From Brachynemurus nebulosus (lineage: Eukaryota; Arthropoda; Insecta; Neuroptera; Myrmeleontidae), in assembly GCA_035578155.1 (NCBI GenBank), contig JAPWDM010000023.1:930001-994000 (forward strand): a DNA stretch of 64,000 nucleotides. Direction: 5' to 3'. The notes beneath the pieces are model-generated. The model saw nothing but the letters and a program-made list of their open reading frames with translations, was not told the DNA's origin and ran no database searches. Of this stretch, positions 11,701-25,100 are shown piece by piece. Numbering within the stretch: the first letter of the stretch is position 1; every line of letters starts with the position of its first letter. A program made the translations under genes and the position numbers.

Positions 11701-13918
11701 CGGAATTTACTTTCTACTCTTTTAGTTGTACCAGTAAGTAATTAAAAATTTTCAAATTTTTTGATAAGTTATTCTAAAATCGAATCTTCTTTGTAAAATG
11801 TTTTAGGATAGTCCCGAGCAAAGTATGTTATACCTTTTACGAAGTTTATTAAATATCCTTCAGAACTATACGTGGGGACCAAACAGTTCAGCGCGTGCTT
11901 TTATTTATCTCAACGTTTTGGATCTTTTGTCCGTTTATGCAAGAGAAACATATCCATATCATATTGATAAAGGTAGAGTTGACCGGGGTAATTGTGAATT
12001 GGGGCAATTGTGAACGGCGCCTATAATTTATAAAATAAGATTAATATTGTTAAAAATCAATTCTTAGTATGTTTTTCTGTCCTTTCTTAATATGCTATTA
12101 AAATTTCATAACAATTCTCCAAGTATTAGTATCTTTTTTTATTTTGAAAAAACCCTTGCAAAAATTTGTGTATCTTACTTCGACCAATCCTCAAAAAAAA
12201 TTTTTTTTTAATACATTTTCTTTTTTTAAAAGGTAAGAATTTGTTAAAAGTACTTCTAAAGAAGTGGTCTAAACCCTGAGAGGGTTCCTTATTAATTGCT
12301 AAAGAAATTGGACAATTTATTACCAATTCACAATTACCCCATGATTTTAAAATTGTGGGGTAATTGTGACCGTCATTCACAAATGCCCCCATTCGGTCAA
12401 AAATTTCAGTAGTGTCCTTTTCGGAGTTGAAAATGTTGATGAAGATGGTGGTGACATTATTGTACAAGTTTCCGTTGTACAAACAATACAAAAAAAAAAA
12501 AAAAATTGTGTAAAGAGCGATATGTTTTGTTTATCAATCTACGAAATCATTGCTGCGCTCCCTTACCCAATAACAACTTACAAAAACAGAAAAATTACTT
12601 GTTTTCAATGCCTTTGTGAGTGTCCAAGGGCAATAGGATTAACACAAAACCATTTTTATTTTCGTTTACAGTATTAAGCCTAATAGATTGTTGTTTTTTT
12701 ATTAATGTGAGCTAACTGTATTTCCTTGAAAAAGTCTCATTTTCCTTGTTTTTGTGTGAAATTCATGTAATTTTGTGATTTTTTTATATGATAAAATGAC
12801 AAAATATCAACAAAATATCATTTTTAGCTTGTAATAACTTTGTTCCTACAATTTTTGTTATTTTTATTTAACCTTGATTTTTTGTACAAATTTGAGGTAT
12901 GCGTAACTTGCATTAAACAAAGAGAAATTGTGACCGCTAAAGTACGATGAAAAATTTGAAAATGGGGAAAATGTGAAGAATTTGAGTTGGGCTTTACTCT
13001 AATTTCATAAATTTTACAAAAAAATTCATAAGATTTGCAAAACCGCACCGGGGAAATGTGAATGTCTTATAAAATTTTTGTTTTTCATACGAATTTGCTC
13101 AAAATTTGTGTGGTGCATCCTGAATAATGTAGAATTGAAAAATAAATCAACCATAATGTGATATATAAAATAAAAAATACTTAAAACAACGCTTTTATCT
13201 CAGTTCATGAAAATCCATTCACAATTACCCCGGTCAACCCTATATGTATTTAAATTTGTTTCTAAAACTTGAATAATCGAAATTCTATTTTCCAGAGCTT
13301 TTTGAAATAAAACTTTATCGGTACAAATTCACTAACAAAAATTAATTACTTTGATGAGATGTACCTGCCCTATAACTTACGAGATTTATTTCATTTACAC
13401 TCTGTATAGTATAAACAGCAATATTATTTATACAGGGTGTAAAGAAAATAAGTCTCACACGTTTAAATGTTTGTTTTAAATTGTAGTTGATTCGAATGAC
13501 TCACTATACGGTTCAGACATAAAATTTATTGAAGAAATCAACAAAATGGCTTCGTTAATTGTTGAAGAATTACTAGCACATCTAAAATACTTGAGCCAAC
13601 AAAATGACCAATTACGGACACAATCAAATATTGCACTTGAATTAAGTATTCGAATCATTTTGCGAGCTGATTTAAGTAAACCACAAATAGCTACGTTAGC
13701 AGTGAATTTATGGCAATTGGCGCAGAAAAATAGACAGGCTGATATAAAATACTTAGTAAGGAAACAATCTTTACTTTTAAATTATTAATTTACTAAAAAA
13801 AAATATTTTTTAGGTGAGGACGTTGGAATATCTTAAACAGAAGAGTAATAAAGAAAATAATGAAGTACTGAAAATTGTCACATCAAAATTGAAAATTTTA
13901 AATACTATTTTAGATTAA
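5760..13918 (+). CDS. VPS35L: VPS35L orthologue, Retriever complex subunit (complete)
   Basis: VPS35L is the VPS35-like alpha-solenoid scaffold of Retriever (with VPS26C and VPS29), which recycles cargo from endosomes (established knowledge). Exons: 5760-5782 (tentative), 5854-5944, 6015-6197, 6259-6424, 6833-6981, 7065-7249, 7607-7783, 7842-8019, 8633-9091, 10868-11175, 11238-11733, 11807-11972, 13487-13755, 13814-13918. Phases match throughout and sum to 984 codons plus TAA, close to the ~960 of vertebrate orthologues. Diagnostic stretches: [116 protein letters not shown]. Exon 1 is the weak point: joining in frame needs a GTTGGT donor. Intron 9 contains a hAT element and intron 12 a TA-flanked element starting at intron base +4. 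Confidence 0.93.
6514..6661. repeat. Small fold-back element in VPS35L intron 4
   Basis: AAATTAGAA at 6514 mirrors TTCTAATTT ending at 6661. Inside, TATCAAGTAAAAAT and ACGTTTAA are mirrored by TTAAACGT and ATTTTTACTTGATA, giving arms of ~45 bp with mismatches. This is consistent with a MITE; the family is not recognised and the TSD is unclear. Confidence 0.5.
9637..10665. mobile_element. hAT-type MITE (CAGGGCTGGGAA family), copy 1
   Basis: Left end CAGGGCTGGGAATTATTT, right end mirror AAATGG..TTTTTCCCAGCCCTG, with 8-bp flanks CTTGAATG (9629-9636) and CTTGAATT (10666-10673). Both ends carry many short ATTTTAAAT and CATTTTCCATTTT repeats. The middle (about 9918-10330) differs from copy 2 and carries a pair of TCTCG..GAGAACAAATGATG segments, suggesting an internal insertion. 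No coding sequence. Lies in VPS35L intron 9. Confidence 0.75.
11976..13240. mobile_element. TA-flanked TIR element abutting the VPS35L intron-12 donor
   Basis: Left end GAGTTGACCGGGGTAATTG at 11976, mirrored by CAATTACCCCGGTCAACCC ending at 13240; TA on both sides (11974-11975, 13241-13242). The segment GGGGTAATTGTGA or its mirror recurs internally (around 12333-12370), so the RNA could fold extensively. There is no transposase. It starts four bases into the intron. Confidence 0.72.
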
Positions 13919-13966
13919 GATTGTTGATAATTCGATATGTTTATTTTTGTATTGATTATTTGTATA

Positions 13967-13976
13967 AATAAATAAA
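13967..13976 (+). promoter_or_regulatory. VPS35L polyadenylation signal
   Basis: Overlapping AATAAA hexamers at 13967-13972 and 13971-13976, ~50 bases after the VPS35L stop codon. Position and sequence fit the cleavage signal. Confidence 0.65.
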
Positions 13977-14110
13977 ACTTTAATTACATAACAAACACGT
14001 AGTACTTTATTATTTAACCGGTAGAAGGTCAGAAAAACCATTTTCATTCAATAACGGTTTTTCTATTTTGATTAAATGTTCATAGATGGCTGCCCTGCTC
14101 CATTAGATTA

Positions 14111-14394
14111 GAGTCCCTATAATAAATAGAGTCGTGACATGTCATCCATTTTCTATCCAAAACAGAGCGGGAAGCTTTAAAAATTAATTGTCACATGTTT
14201 GAGTAAATATTTTTGAGTACTTAATTATTGTTAATAAGTTATAAATTAATGAACAATTAAAAATTTTTAAACTAAATCATTTTTGTTAATATTTAATTTA
14301 TTTCTAGTATATTTTACACAAACTTTGGATAAAAAATGCCGGAACCAATCAGCGTTCAGCACACATGTCACGACTCTATTTATTATAGGGACTC
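14111..14394. mobile_element. TA-flanked MITE downstream of VPS35L
   Basis: GAGTCCCTATAATAAATAG at 14111 is mirrored by CTATTTATTATAGGGACTC ending at 14394, flanked by TA (14109-14110, 14395-14396). The inverted arms extend through GTCGTGACATGT, ~32 bp. No coding content. It lies in the interval where VPS35L and nostrin converge. Confidence 0.65.
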
Positions 14395-15213
14395 TAATTA
14401 GATGAATTAGACGTTCATAAATGGAAGTATTTTTATAAAAAATAACACATTTAATAAACAAATCTTTTATTTATTCATTCAAAAACAAACATTTTACAAA
14501 AATACACATTTATATGAATACGTTAATTAATATTGTACGTTTTTCTAAAAATATTAGTTATTAAATAAAAATTATTCTGTCTTTACTGGAAAACACTGAA
14601 AAATAAATAATTTAACGGTCGCAATCAAGTTAGTGAGAAAATTCCGTTGATCTATTATTATCAAAAAATGTTCTGGCCGTAAAGGGTTGAAGGGTTTACA
14701 ATTTCTGTTACAGTTGAATACGGTTAATTTATGTTTGAATGATTCTTCGTACCACTCATTTATTATATTACGATAATAAAATTATTAGGTACTTAGAAAA
14801 CAAAGTAAAAAACAAAAATAATAAAAAAACAAAATAAAAACTTTTCAATCTTCATAATATATACATTGCATATATATTATAAAGTAACGGTTATGTTACA
14901 ATAATTTACAAAATTAAGACTATATACATATTATAGAGTCTAATTTCTACTTCAGTCCATTTTTCGCTTATAATTAAGCATCTACTTATATATATTAACA
15001 GAAAAAAAATGCTAAGTTTTCGAACATTAAAAAGCATTTTTTCGAATAAAATTTAATACATCAAATTAAATGGACAAATAAAGAAGCACAATAATAGCAA
15101 TTTAAAATACTTTCAAAAAGTTATCAAATTTTCACATTATGTATACAAGGGAATAATTTGAGCGTTACCATTTGTTTTATTGCTGGAATGTTCGTCCATT
15201 TGCGAAAAATATT
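14395..15213. other. AT-rich intergenic spacer, nothing recognised
   Basis: Between two MITEs in the VPS35L-nostrin interval. No open frame with protein-like composition, no RNA gene and no paired termini were found. Confidence 0.4.
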
Positions 15214-15424
15214 GGTCCAATTCGTATCGGCATAAGCGGAAGTGGCTTGCTATTGATATGTATGTATATTCCTGTCTCACTTTTCTCACCTTCTCACTAG
15301 ACATAGAAAGTGAGACTGGAATATACATACATCTCAATAGCAAGCCAAATGTGCTTGTTTTCAAGCGCATATTGTTTACACTCGAGCGTAAGCCGCTTCC
15401 GCTTACGCCAATAGGAATTGGCCC
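15214..15424. repeat. Palindromic MITE-like element
   Basis: GGTCCAATTCGTATCGGC at the left is mirrored by GCCAATAGGAATTGGCCC at the right. A second, inner palindrome pairs GGCTTGCTATTGATATGT with ACATCTCAATAGCAAGCC. The whole 211 bp folds back on itself. A 3-bp ATT may flank it; family not recognised. Confidence 0.55.
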
Positions 15425-15725
15425 ATTATTACGAAGCATCTTGTGAATGATGGAAGTTAGGTGCGACATCTATATATTTTATTAAAATATATGCTGCAAC
15501 CTATGGAACTGTTTTATATAATATTCGTTTCTTGGATAAAATCTTTTAAAATCATTTTTGATTGAATCTCGTTTAATAGACGTGTTTTTGTCGCGAAAAT
15601 AAAAATTAATTTTGAGAAAAAAATAAGTTCTTCCACTAATAGCTACAACCTTTTTCTGAACAAGTCAAGTTTGTCCGTAACAAAAGTGACAATTCTCAAA
15701 TTATTCACGCTGTATATAAAATAAT

Positions 15726-15744
15726 TTAGGTTAGGTTAGGTTAG
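15726..15744 (+). repeat. Interstitial TTAGG telomere-type repeat
   Basis: About 3.8 units of TTAGG, the canonical insect telomere repeat. Far too short to be a telomere and may be chance, but consistent with arthropod origin. Confidence 0.6.
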
Positions 15745-15979
15745 AAAAGGAGTTTCAGTTCCCTCATCATTACGTATGTGCAGTACGCTTTGTATTTTGC
15801 GATTAAATTGACAATTATTTCGTACTGGCAATCCTGTAAAATATATTTTGTTTCTATCTTTGTAAAAACAGAATTTAACAATTATTTTATTGGAAACCAG
15901 TCAGTCATTAATAATTAATTATTATCAAATAACACGTCTAAACAAATAATTTTTTGGAGTAAAGTACCCTGTAGATGTT

Positions 15980-15989
15980 TTTATTTATT
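15980..15989 (-). promoter_or_regulatory. Candidate nostrin polyadenylation signal
   Basis: TTTATT on the plus strand at 15980-15985 and 15984-15989 gives overlapping AATAAA on the minus strand, ~125 bases after the nostrin stop. Confidence 0.5.
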
Positions 15990-16110
15990 TTTTTTTTTAA
16001 TAATAAACTTTACATAAACGTTAGGCTTTTCTCAAATTCAATCTTTGAATTTGTTTGATTTAAATAAACTTTACTGTACAACGGACAAACACCGTTTTAT
16101 ACTTAAACGA

Positions 16111-19100
16111 TCACGATGTATTAATCTGTTCAACATAGGTGGCGGGAAATATGCCAACGGAACCGCCACATTCACCGAGCCACCAACCATCCGGTTGTTG
16201 TCGATACACGGATAAAATATCGCCAGGATAGAGTGACAGCTCGTCGGGTAATCGTGCTGTATATGCGTATAACGCGCGACACTGACAAATGGGCGTGGCC
16301 GTTTGTTCGTTATCATTCGTGACGGGACTTACCTCACGAATTGCGTTGTCATTATTCGTACTACCGCAATCTTGTTTTGTACTTTCACTACTTTGTGAAG
16401 AAAATTCATCTAAAATAAAATTTAAAAAAAAATTAATAAAGTTGAATTTATGATTGGATTGTGTGAATGATTTTTTTTTGATTGATATACCAAAGTCAGA
16501 ATCTGGTTGATTTGAATTTCCATCGCCCATACCTCGATCAATCCAATCGTTGACTATGTCTGTGGTTTCTTGTGGTTGATGGTATGGGACTATTGATGGG
16601 GTTCCAGCAAGCGTTTTCATGGCTTCTTCACGAAGCCACGGTGGCACCTAAAAATAAATAAGTTATACTTCCCTCAAAAATACTATTTAAACTAGGTCAA
16701 CGAATCATTCGTTTCATACATGCTTTTGGAAATGAAAACTGAACCTTGTATACTCGAGTGCGTACTACGGAAAAAAAATATTATTTTTGAATTGCTTTAT
16801 GTATGCTACTGTGTATTATATGAATACTATTAAATGCAATTAATTTTCATTTATATATTTTTGATTTTATTAGTGAACGTTTATATAGTTTATAATTTAT
16901 TTATTTTATAATTTATAAATTATAAATTAATATTAATACTAAAATTTAAAAATGATTAATAAAGAATATAAAATTTAAAAATTTAAAATCAAAGAGAATC
17001 ATATTTATAAATGGGCTTTTTCGGTTCTTTTCATATATGGGGAAAGCATAGACTTTTGCATAAAATGAGACTAAAATCACTTAAATACGTTAAGGAGCTT
17101 TTGGTCCAGGGCTGTCCAAAGTTGGAGTATTTTGAGGGGGTGGGAGGGTGAAACTACAATAAAAAAAGTTTCTTCGGTTTCAACCTATACTACGACATTT
17201 ATCCATTTTGCGTACCAATTTTCATGAAATTTGAGCTAGCCGTTTTAAAGTTATAACAATTTTTTCAAAAAAGTTACAAAAAAACTATGCTACTTGCTTC
17301 AATTTTGTGACCTAAATATCTCGGGAGCGAATGGTAATTTGGGACAACTGGGGTCATATTCTGACTCAGGGCTCTTGGTAGATAAAATAACGTGAATATG
17401 AAACAAATCTGAAACTTAAACTTTTCCATGTTTGCTGCTGTTAAATGAAAAAGCCCGAATATTAAAATATGTACAGAAATTAAAAATTATATACAAAAGA
17501 TAAAAAATAACATTAATACTAAAATTTAAAAATGATTAATAAAAAATGTAAAATTTAAAAATTTAAAACTAAAAAAAATTATAAATAATATTAGAATTGA
17601 AAAAAATTATTAAAAATCACACAGAAAAAATATATCAGAATTTGATAGTAAAACTTACGCCTCAGAAAACAAATTTTAAATATTATTGAATATTTTGTAC
17701 CCAATATCGCACCCCGGTGGACCAGGTCATAAAATTTATTGCCACACGTTTTCATAAGAAATATACATTAATAACTTAAAAAAGGAGATGAAGTATGCAT
17801 TATTAGTTCAGGTACTGTTTTCAAGAAACGTGCTTTCCTTTTTTATTATATTTTATTTTAAGGGGTTGTTCACGTGATTTTTGTTCAGAAAGACGTTGAC
17901 CTAGTTTAATTGGTATTTTTGAGGAATGTATAGATCGGTTTCTTCTACAACTCTATTTAATTAGAATGAGACATGAAAATATGAAAAACATTTCGGCATT
18001 AAGCTAAATCACGTTAAAAAGACATGTTTATAAAAATTGAGAATAATTAATATAATTTAAGAATTAACCTTTAAAACACTTTGTTGAAGTCCTGATTTAT
18101 CCCTTGTGATTGTAATGTGTGGCGCTAGTGGGTGATTTATTCTTTGTCGATTATCGATTTCAGCTAGAGCATTTTGAACTTTATATCGAGCACCTTCTAA
18201 ATATGTTAACATTGAGCGAATCTGCGCAGTAAATAAACAAGTAGTGTTAATTATTGAAATTATAATGTTACTATTAATTACGAAAAGTGGTACATACATG
18301 ATACATTTTTTCATTGACACTTTGTTGCGAATCGTCTGCACCGAAATTTGGCGTTTGTTTAATTGCACGAGCTAAATTTTCTAAACCTTGTTTCGATTTT
18401 CGTTCCCTTTCTAAATCTTGTCGAATTAATTGTAAAAGTTTTATTAAAGCCTGAAAAAAGCAAATAATATTAATGGTATAATACAAATAAAAATAAGGAT
18501 AAAATATATTAATTAATCAAAGTGAAATTAAGGATGTTTGGGAGATACAATCGGAGATAAAAGTACATGAAATTAGAAATTCGTGAATAATTGCGTTGTA
18601 TAACAAACTATGAGCTAAATAAATAGTTATCTTTGTTAAATAATAGCTATCACTACAACTGATTGTACAATACATCAAACTATAGCTTTCAGCTGACTAC
18701 AAGAGCTGAGTACATTCTGAGGATTTTTCGAAGAATTTCAAAATGCTACGAGACGATTGAAAATTTAGCAGAATGTTCCTCATTAAATACTAAGGCCCCT
18801 GTGAAAATTTCAAACCGATTCACTAAGCCGTTAAAAAGTTATTAAAAAAAAAAAAAAACTAATTTTACACGTACTCTTATGGAAATTCGAAAACAGAACA
18901 GATTAAATAACTTTTTAACGGCTTAGTGAATCGGTTTGAAATTTTCACAGGGGCCTTAGTATTTAATGAGGAACATTCTACTAAATTTTCAATTGTCTCG
19001 TAGCATTTTGAAATTCCTCCGAAAAATCCTCAGAATGTACACAGCTCTTGTAGTCAGCTGAGAGCTATAGTTTGATGTATTGTACAATCAGTTGTAGTGA

Positions 19101-22100
19101 TAGCTATTATTTAACAAAGATAACTATTTATTTACCTCATAGTTTGTTATACAACGCAATTATTCACGAATTTCTAATTTCATGTACTTTTATCTCCGAT
19201 TGTACCTCCCGAACATCCTTAAAATTATACATTTCATAAACGTTAAAATTTTTGACAGGTGTGTAGAATTTTTGACCTATTTCTAGAAGATGCAAACCGA
19301 AATTGTAAATTGTTTGTGAGTTTCAATATGTTCGCGGTATACGGTTTGGAACGATTTGCCTGTTTGTCCAATATATGAGGCAGTACATTCTAGACAATCC
19401 AGATAAATCTTTAACATTGTAAAGAAATTAATCTGCCTAGGTTAACTGTTTTATTTTTGATTAAAAATTATACGAATTAATGTTACCTGTTTTCGCCTTT
19501 CTCGATTCATGGCTAACGTAATATGTTCACAATAAAAATCCGGTAATAATTGTTCCGATATATGTTGCGATGAATTTCGAAGACTTGAAAATGTGTGAAT
19601 ATCTTTACCGGGATCACACTGAATTATCGGTACTTTCAGACTTTCTGTGCTCTAAAAATAATATTAAAATACATTATAAAATATTTTTTCAAATTTTAGT
19701 AATAATTTGAATTATTTACTTCGAGTATTCGTGGTTCCATTTCATTACATAAATGCAAATAAGCACCTAAATATGTTTTTAAATTTTTTAATCGTTCTTC
19801 TTCGAGTGCTTGAAAGGTGCCAGAACCTCTCAGTATTGCCGATTCCCATTCCAGTCGCGCCCGTTCCGCACGTACACATAACGTATAATATTCAATATCC
19901 GATTTTTTCACCGCATCTTCGGCTTTTCGCTTTTTTAATTCTAACTAAAAAATCAAATACAAAAAGAAGATATTAGGATAAATTCAAAGGATTTTTAACC
20001 CTTTGCACTCGATGGGCGCCGCCACGGCGACACAATAAATATTAATTCCACTTGTTAGGCGCCGCAGTGGCGCCATAAACAATAGGTACGTATTTTATTA
20101 TTTACAACACGCTAGGGGACCTAAGGCCCGATTTACATTAACGCTCCGCTCTCAGTACGATATCACTCCGCTCCCGGGTTCGATAAAATATTCTTACATA
20201 ATAAATAATGAGTGCATTCACATCATCGCTCTGATATCGGTCCGATATCAATCATGGTTCGCTCTCGCTTCAATACCGCTCCAATACCAATACCACTGAG
20301 ATAATATTTTATCGGAGCGATATCAGACCCTATATCGATGATAGTGAACACGTTTTTGATTCCACTTCGCTCCGTTTCTCAGCCTTCTTCATTTATTTGA
20401 AAATTATTATATTAGGAAAACATGATACAAGACAACGACGTGACGTCTTGCTACAATACATTGTGATACATACTACTAAAATTAACTAATAGATATATTG
20501 TATTATGGATATTATGTTCTCCTAATACAATAGTGTTTGCAGCGTTTTAAAACTACTGTCGAGTAGCTGAGTACCCATACTAAAAAATGGTTCGAGTGCA
20601 AAGGGTTAATATTGTTATCGAAATTACTTTAGCTGTTTCCTTATCCGATACTGTTTTGTGTCCGTGAAGATGTGAAAGATGAATAAGACTACTGCTCCGG
20701 GATAATCTAAAAATAAATTCGGCATTAAAAAAATTTCACTAACGAATGTGTGGCTCTTAGTTTACCTCGCATCTAAAAGAGCATCTTGTAATTTTTCATT
20801 ATCCCTCGCTGACGCATGTGACTGTTTTTTACTTTTAGCCTCGGCTGCCCGCCAATCGGATAATGTTCTTGCAGCCTTATCTACTTGACTTTCGGTATTT
20901 TTTCGCATTTTATGTTGAGATTCGGTCAAAAATCGTAATGGTTTAACGATATCCTCGCAAAGTTGCGATGAAAATTGTCGATGAACTTCAGCTCGCACTT
21001 CCATGTCCACGGCAACGCTTTTCCACGCGTCGTTAACAGTTCCAACACTTTCGCGGCATGCTCGACTTAACTTGCTACTTAATTTTGATAAACTTTTGGC
21101 GTATTGTAATTCTGCATCCGATCTGTAATTGAAATTTTGATTAAAAGTATTTTTTAGAGGGGGGGGGGGTATAATATTTGAAGCCCAAGTACAAAGAGGA
21201 AAAACAATCAAAAAAATTTGCGGGAATTTTTAATTTCTAGATAAAATTCAAAAAACTGCTATCTATAATTACTACTAATAAATTTTTTTGGTAAACTATT
21301 CTATGGTAAAATTTTTTTTAATAATTTTAGCTTTAGTAGTTTTACCAAAAAAAGTGGAACAGGTATATTTTCGTACTGGGGCCCAATAGGGTACAGTAAG
21401 CTTTATTATTAGGCTGTAGTATTTATAATTATGACATCAAGTTAAATAAATAATATTTTTTCGCGAAAATGAGATATTTTCCAAAGCTAAAGTAGTTTTT
21501 GTGACCACCACCACGCAAAGTTTTAAGTTTATTGCTTAAATAATTTAGATCTAACGACAAATAACATTTTAAATATATTTTCCCACAGTAATCAGATGTT
21601 TTCCCTGTGTAAAAAGTAGCCTATGTCCTCCGCTCCTGAAGAAGCGTACAAATAAAGTCATTTTCGTATTTATAATATTAATTAAGATTTGGTATAAAAA
21701 AGTATTATTTTTTACAGAAAATTTATTAGAGAAGCATAATTATAAGGGTTGACAATCCCTACTACCTAATATTATAAATGCGAAAGTGAATTTGTTTGTC
21801 CTGCTTTGACGTCTTAATAGTTTAACCAATCACTTTGCAAACTTTGCAAAAAACAGTTTGGGAAACAGAGGTGGTTATAGGCTACTTTTTACCCCGGGAA
21901 TTATTCTATTCCAGTGAGAAACTTTCCCAAATAAATAGCAATTTTCAATTGTGACACGATGTAAATATACTCTATATGATTGTATTAACATAATGCCATA
22001 ATATTTCAAGTACCACGCGTGCGAAGCCGCGGGTAAACGCTAGAGTATTGTATATTTCAACATCTCATATATCATTTGTAGAGAACAGACAATGGAGGCA

Positions 22101-25100
22101 CACACCATGTAAATTCATAAAATTGTACTGACAAGAAATAAAAAGTTAGATAACAATGAGTGCTCCTAACTTGAAATAAATCCTCAACTTAGTCACATTG
22201 TGTAGTAAATTAGTGTTGGGCTAATCTACAGTATCTGGCCGTGTGGTCAACATATTTTTTGTTTGGGATTCTTCTTGATATTATACTGTAATATCTAATC
22301 TACATTTTAATCTAAAACACGAATATTTAAAGAAAAGTTTATTTACCTTGAATTTTTTTTTTTTATTATGAAAATTGATAAAATGCATTCTTTATATTCT
22401 TTCTCTGAAGTAAAAATTGCAAATACTTTGTTTTAGTTTAAAAAAGAAATGTTTATAATATAAAATAAACAAATAAATAAACAACTATACAACAAAGTAC
22501 ATAATAGACAGCATATTATAGGTATGTGCGGACTTTAAAGCAAATCGCGATTAGTACGACTGTACGATTACCATTTAAAGTATGTTGTATGAAAACGCGA
22601 TTTCTTATTTTTCGTCGTCAGTTCTCAGACAAGAAAACAAGTTACTAGTTATAGAATCCCTCGTCAGATTTGGTTTAATCTTTAATCTGGGCAACATATT
22701 GGAATTTTGCAATGTTTTTGAATAAAAGTACTGTAAAATTGGATGACTTTGGTCCACTTTTCAACTTTACACTGTTATAAGTTTTTTTCACCAAATGATA
22801 TTAATTTTTGTTTCTAGTTACGTTTTATGGGTCTGTATTAGTACTTTTCACTTTGAAATGGAGAAGAAGCTAAATACATTCTAAATATTTTTCTTTTTTT
22901 AAAAAATAAGGGTGGTCAAAGTCAGACGACAAAGTTGGATTACTTTGGCCACATGTTGTTTTATTTGGAAAACGCTAAGAAAGAAATATTTCTTGAGGTT
23001 TTTTTAAAATAAAAATATGATAAAAATACTTCTTTTTTTATGTTTCATTATCAAATTTTTTAAACAAATGTAAAAAAAATATTTTATAATTATTTTAAAC
23101 GCAAATTGCAAATAAGGTAACAAATTATTTGGTAAAATAAAAAAAACAGCAGATTCTTTAGTAGGTAAATTAAAAATAAAAGATACAGGCAGGGCCGTGG
23201 AGAGAAATGGTGGGCCCCAGGAATAAAGCACATCTCTTAAAAATTTCTCCCCGAAAAAATAATTCATGTCATGAGCAAAGAAAAAACACTTCTACTTTTT
23301 CCAGGCCCCTACCGATCGCTACGGGCCTTGTCCTTCAGCCCGGGCCCCCGGGCTACAACCCCGGCAACCCTACCCTCTCGTCGGGCCTGGATACAGGGTT
23401 TAATTGTGATTTTCCATTTCTGGTATTTTAGAGAAACCTCTTTTGGATGGGATTAGGGATGAGCATCGACGATCGATGTTTTCAAAACATCGATGTTTTG
23501 TTGTCGATGTTTGATGTTTTTGACATCGATGGTAAGTCGTCGAATTTTTTTGTACATCGATACTAAATTGTCGATGTTTTTATACATCGATGTTTTTATA
23601 TACACTGTTGGTAATATGAACTTTTTAAGAACGAAAATTATATCGCGAGCTATAAAAACGATAAAAAATATTCATCTTTATTGTTACTCCAATTTATAGT
23701 TGGCAATAGTTTATAATAGTTTTTTTCTGTATTTATATTTTGAAGATTTCTGTTTAAATCCTACAAAACATCGATGTTTATGATTGCAAGACATCGATGT
23801 TTCGAGATCGATGTTTTGATATATCGATGGTTTACAGTCGATGTTAACATCGATGGTAAACATCGATGTTTTCTTATCGATGCTCATCCCTAGATGGGAT
23901 AGGTGCTTACAGGTCGAAAACAACGCAAACATGTGGTGGCCAAAGTCAGACCAATATTAGCGAATAATGCATTGGGCGATTTTAGCCGCCCTCTAGCGAC
24001 AAGACCTAAAAGTTTAAGTTTGCTGCCTTGGCTCGTAAAGTTTCCTAAAGGTTTTATGACAGCATGTTTTCGCATGAAAGTCATAGATATCGCCTCATTG
24101 TCAAACTGCCCTGGAAGTTTTTGAAGGTAAAAATTGCAGGTTTTTCGTAAATTTTTCTATTTAAACTTTTTCAGGTACTAAAAATCAAATTGTTTTATGT
24201 ATAAGTATAATTTTTTTCGAGTCCAATATAATCTATAGAATCAGTAAAAAATACTATTCCGTGCATAATAAGTATTATTATAACGTAATCGTGCATAAAT
24301 AAAACAAATATTGAAAAATGGCTAAAGTCAACCATGGGGGCCAAAGTCACCCAATTTTACGGTAGGGGAAATAAGGGGGGTTTTGATCTTCATGATCTCA
24401 TCCCTATATCCATGCTCTATCCTACATGTATAATTTCGATAAAAATGAAAATAACGAATTCGAAAACCTATAATTCGTCTCCAGTTTCATTATTCTATCA
24501 TTTTATTTACGTTTTTTATGGCAGTGAAAATAATTTTTCCCAAATTAAACTTTATGGAAGTGATTTAAATTAGAGTGATTGTTTGAATTAGGGTACGTAG
24601 TACAAAAAAAGCTTGCATAGTTCCAAGAAAGGGCTTAGTTTTTTTTTTTTTTAAATTTTTACAGATTTTTGATAAATGAAAAATATTTACCGTTCTTGTA
24701 GTATCGAAGATAATTCTTTACAAAAATCACCACCCTGTTTTATGTAACGTCGTAAATCTTCAAAACCATTTTGTCCCTGAAACAAGAAAAAAAATATTTT
24801 TAAATTTTTCTTGTAAATAATAACAAAACTATGCTAAGTAGGAAAATTTATTAATATCAACACGAAAATTAATGTAAAATAAATTATTATAATATTAATT
24901 TATATGAGCATAGAATAAATATGTATAATTATTAGGGTTCCATACCTTAAAAGAAAAAACGGAACCCTTAAAAGATCACTCTTGTGTTCGTCTGTCAAAA
25001 GAGGTTTTTCTTGAAAACTATATATAACGAAGGAATCTGAAATCTGGCATAATGTTAGGTCTTGATGACGTGCACATATACTTATTGCCAATCAATGATT

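Larger units (their letters stand above)
22731..24362. mobile_element. TA-flanked TIR element (CYGTAAAATTGG ends) with two nested hAT MITEs
   Basis: CTGTAAAATTGGATGACTTT at 22731 mirrors AAAGTCACCCAATTTTACGG ending at 24362, with TA on both sides (22729-22730, 24363-24364). The motif GGYCAAAGTCA or its mirror recurs inside near 22912, 22945, 23937 and 24324. Elements at 23190-23389 and 23454-23892 are inserted in it. No transposase recognised. Confidence 0.65.

Noticed and set aside
12126..12677. Open frames of 100-120 codons in VPS35L intron 12
   Set aside because: They lie inside the TA-flanked element, are Asn/Lys/Phe-rich and match no transposase motif I know.
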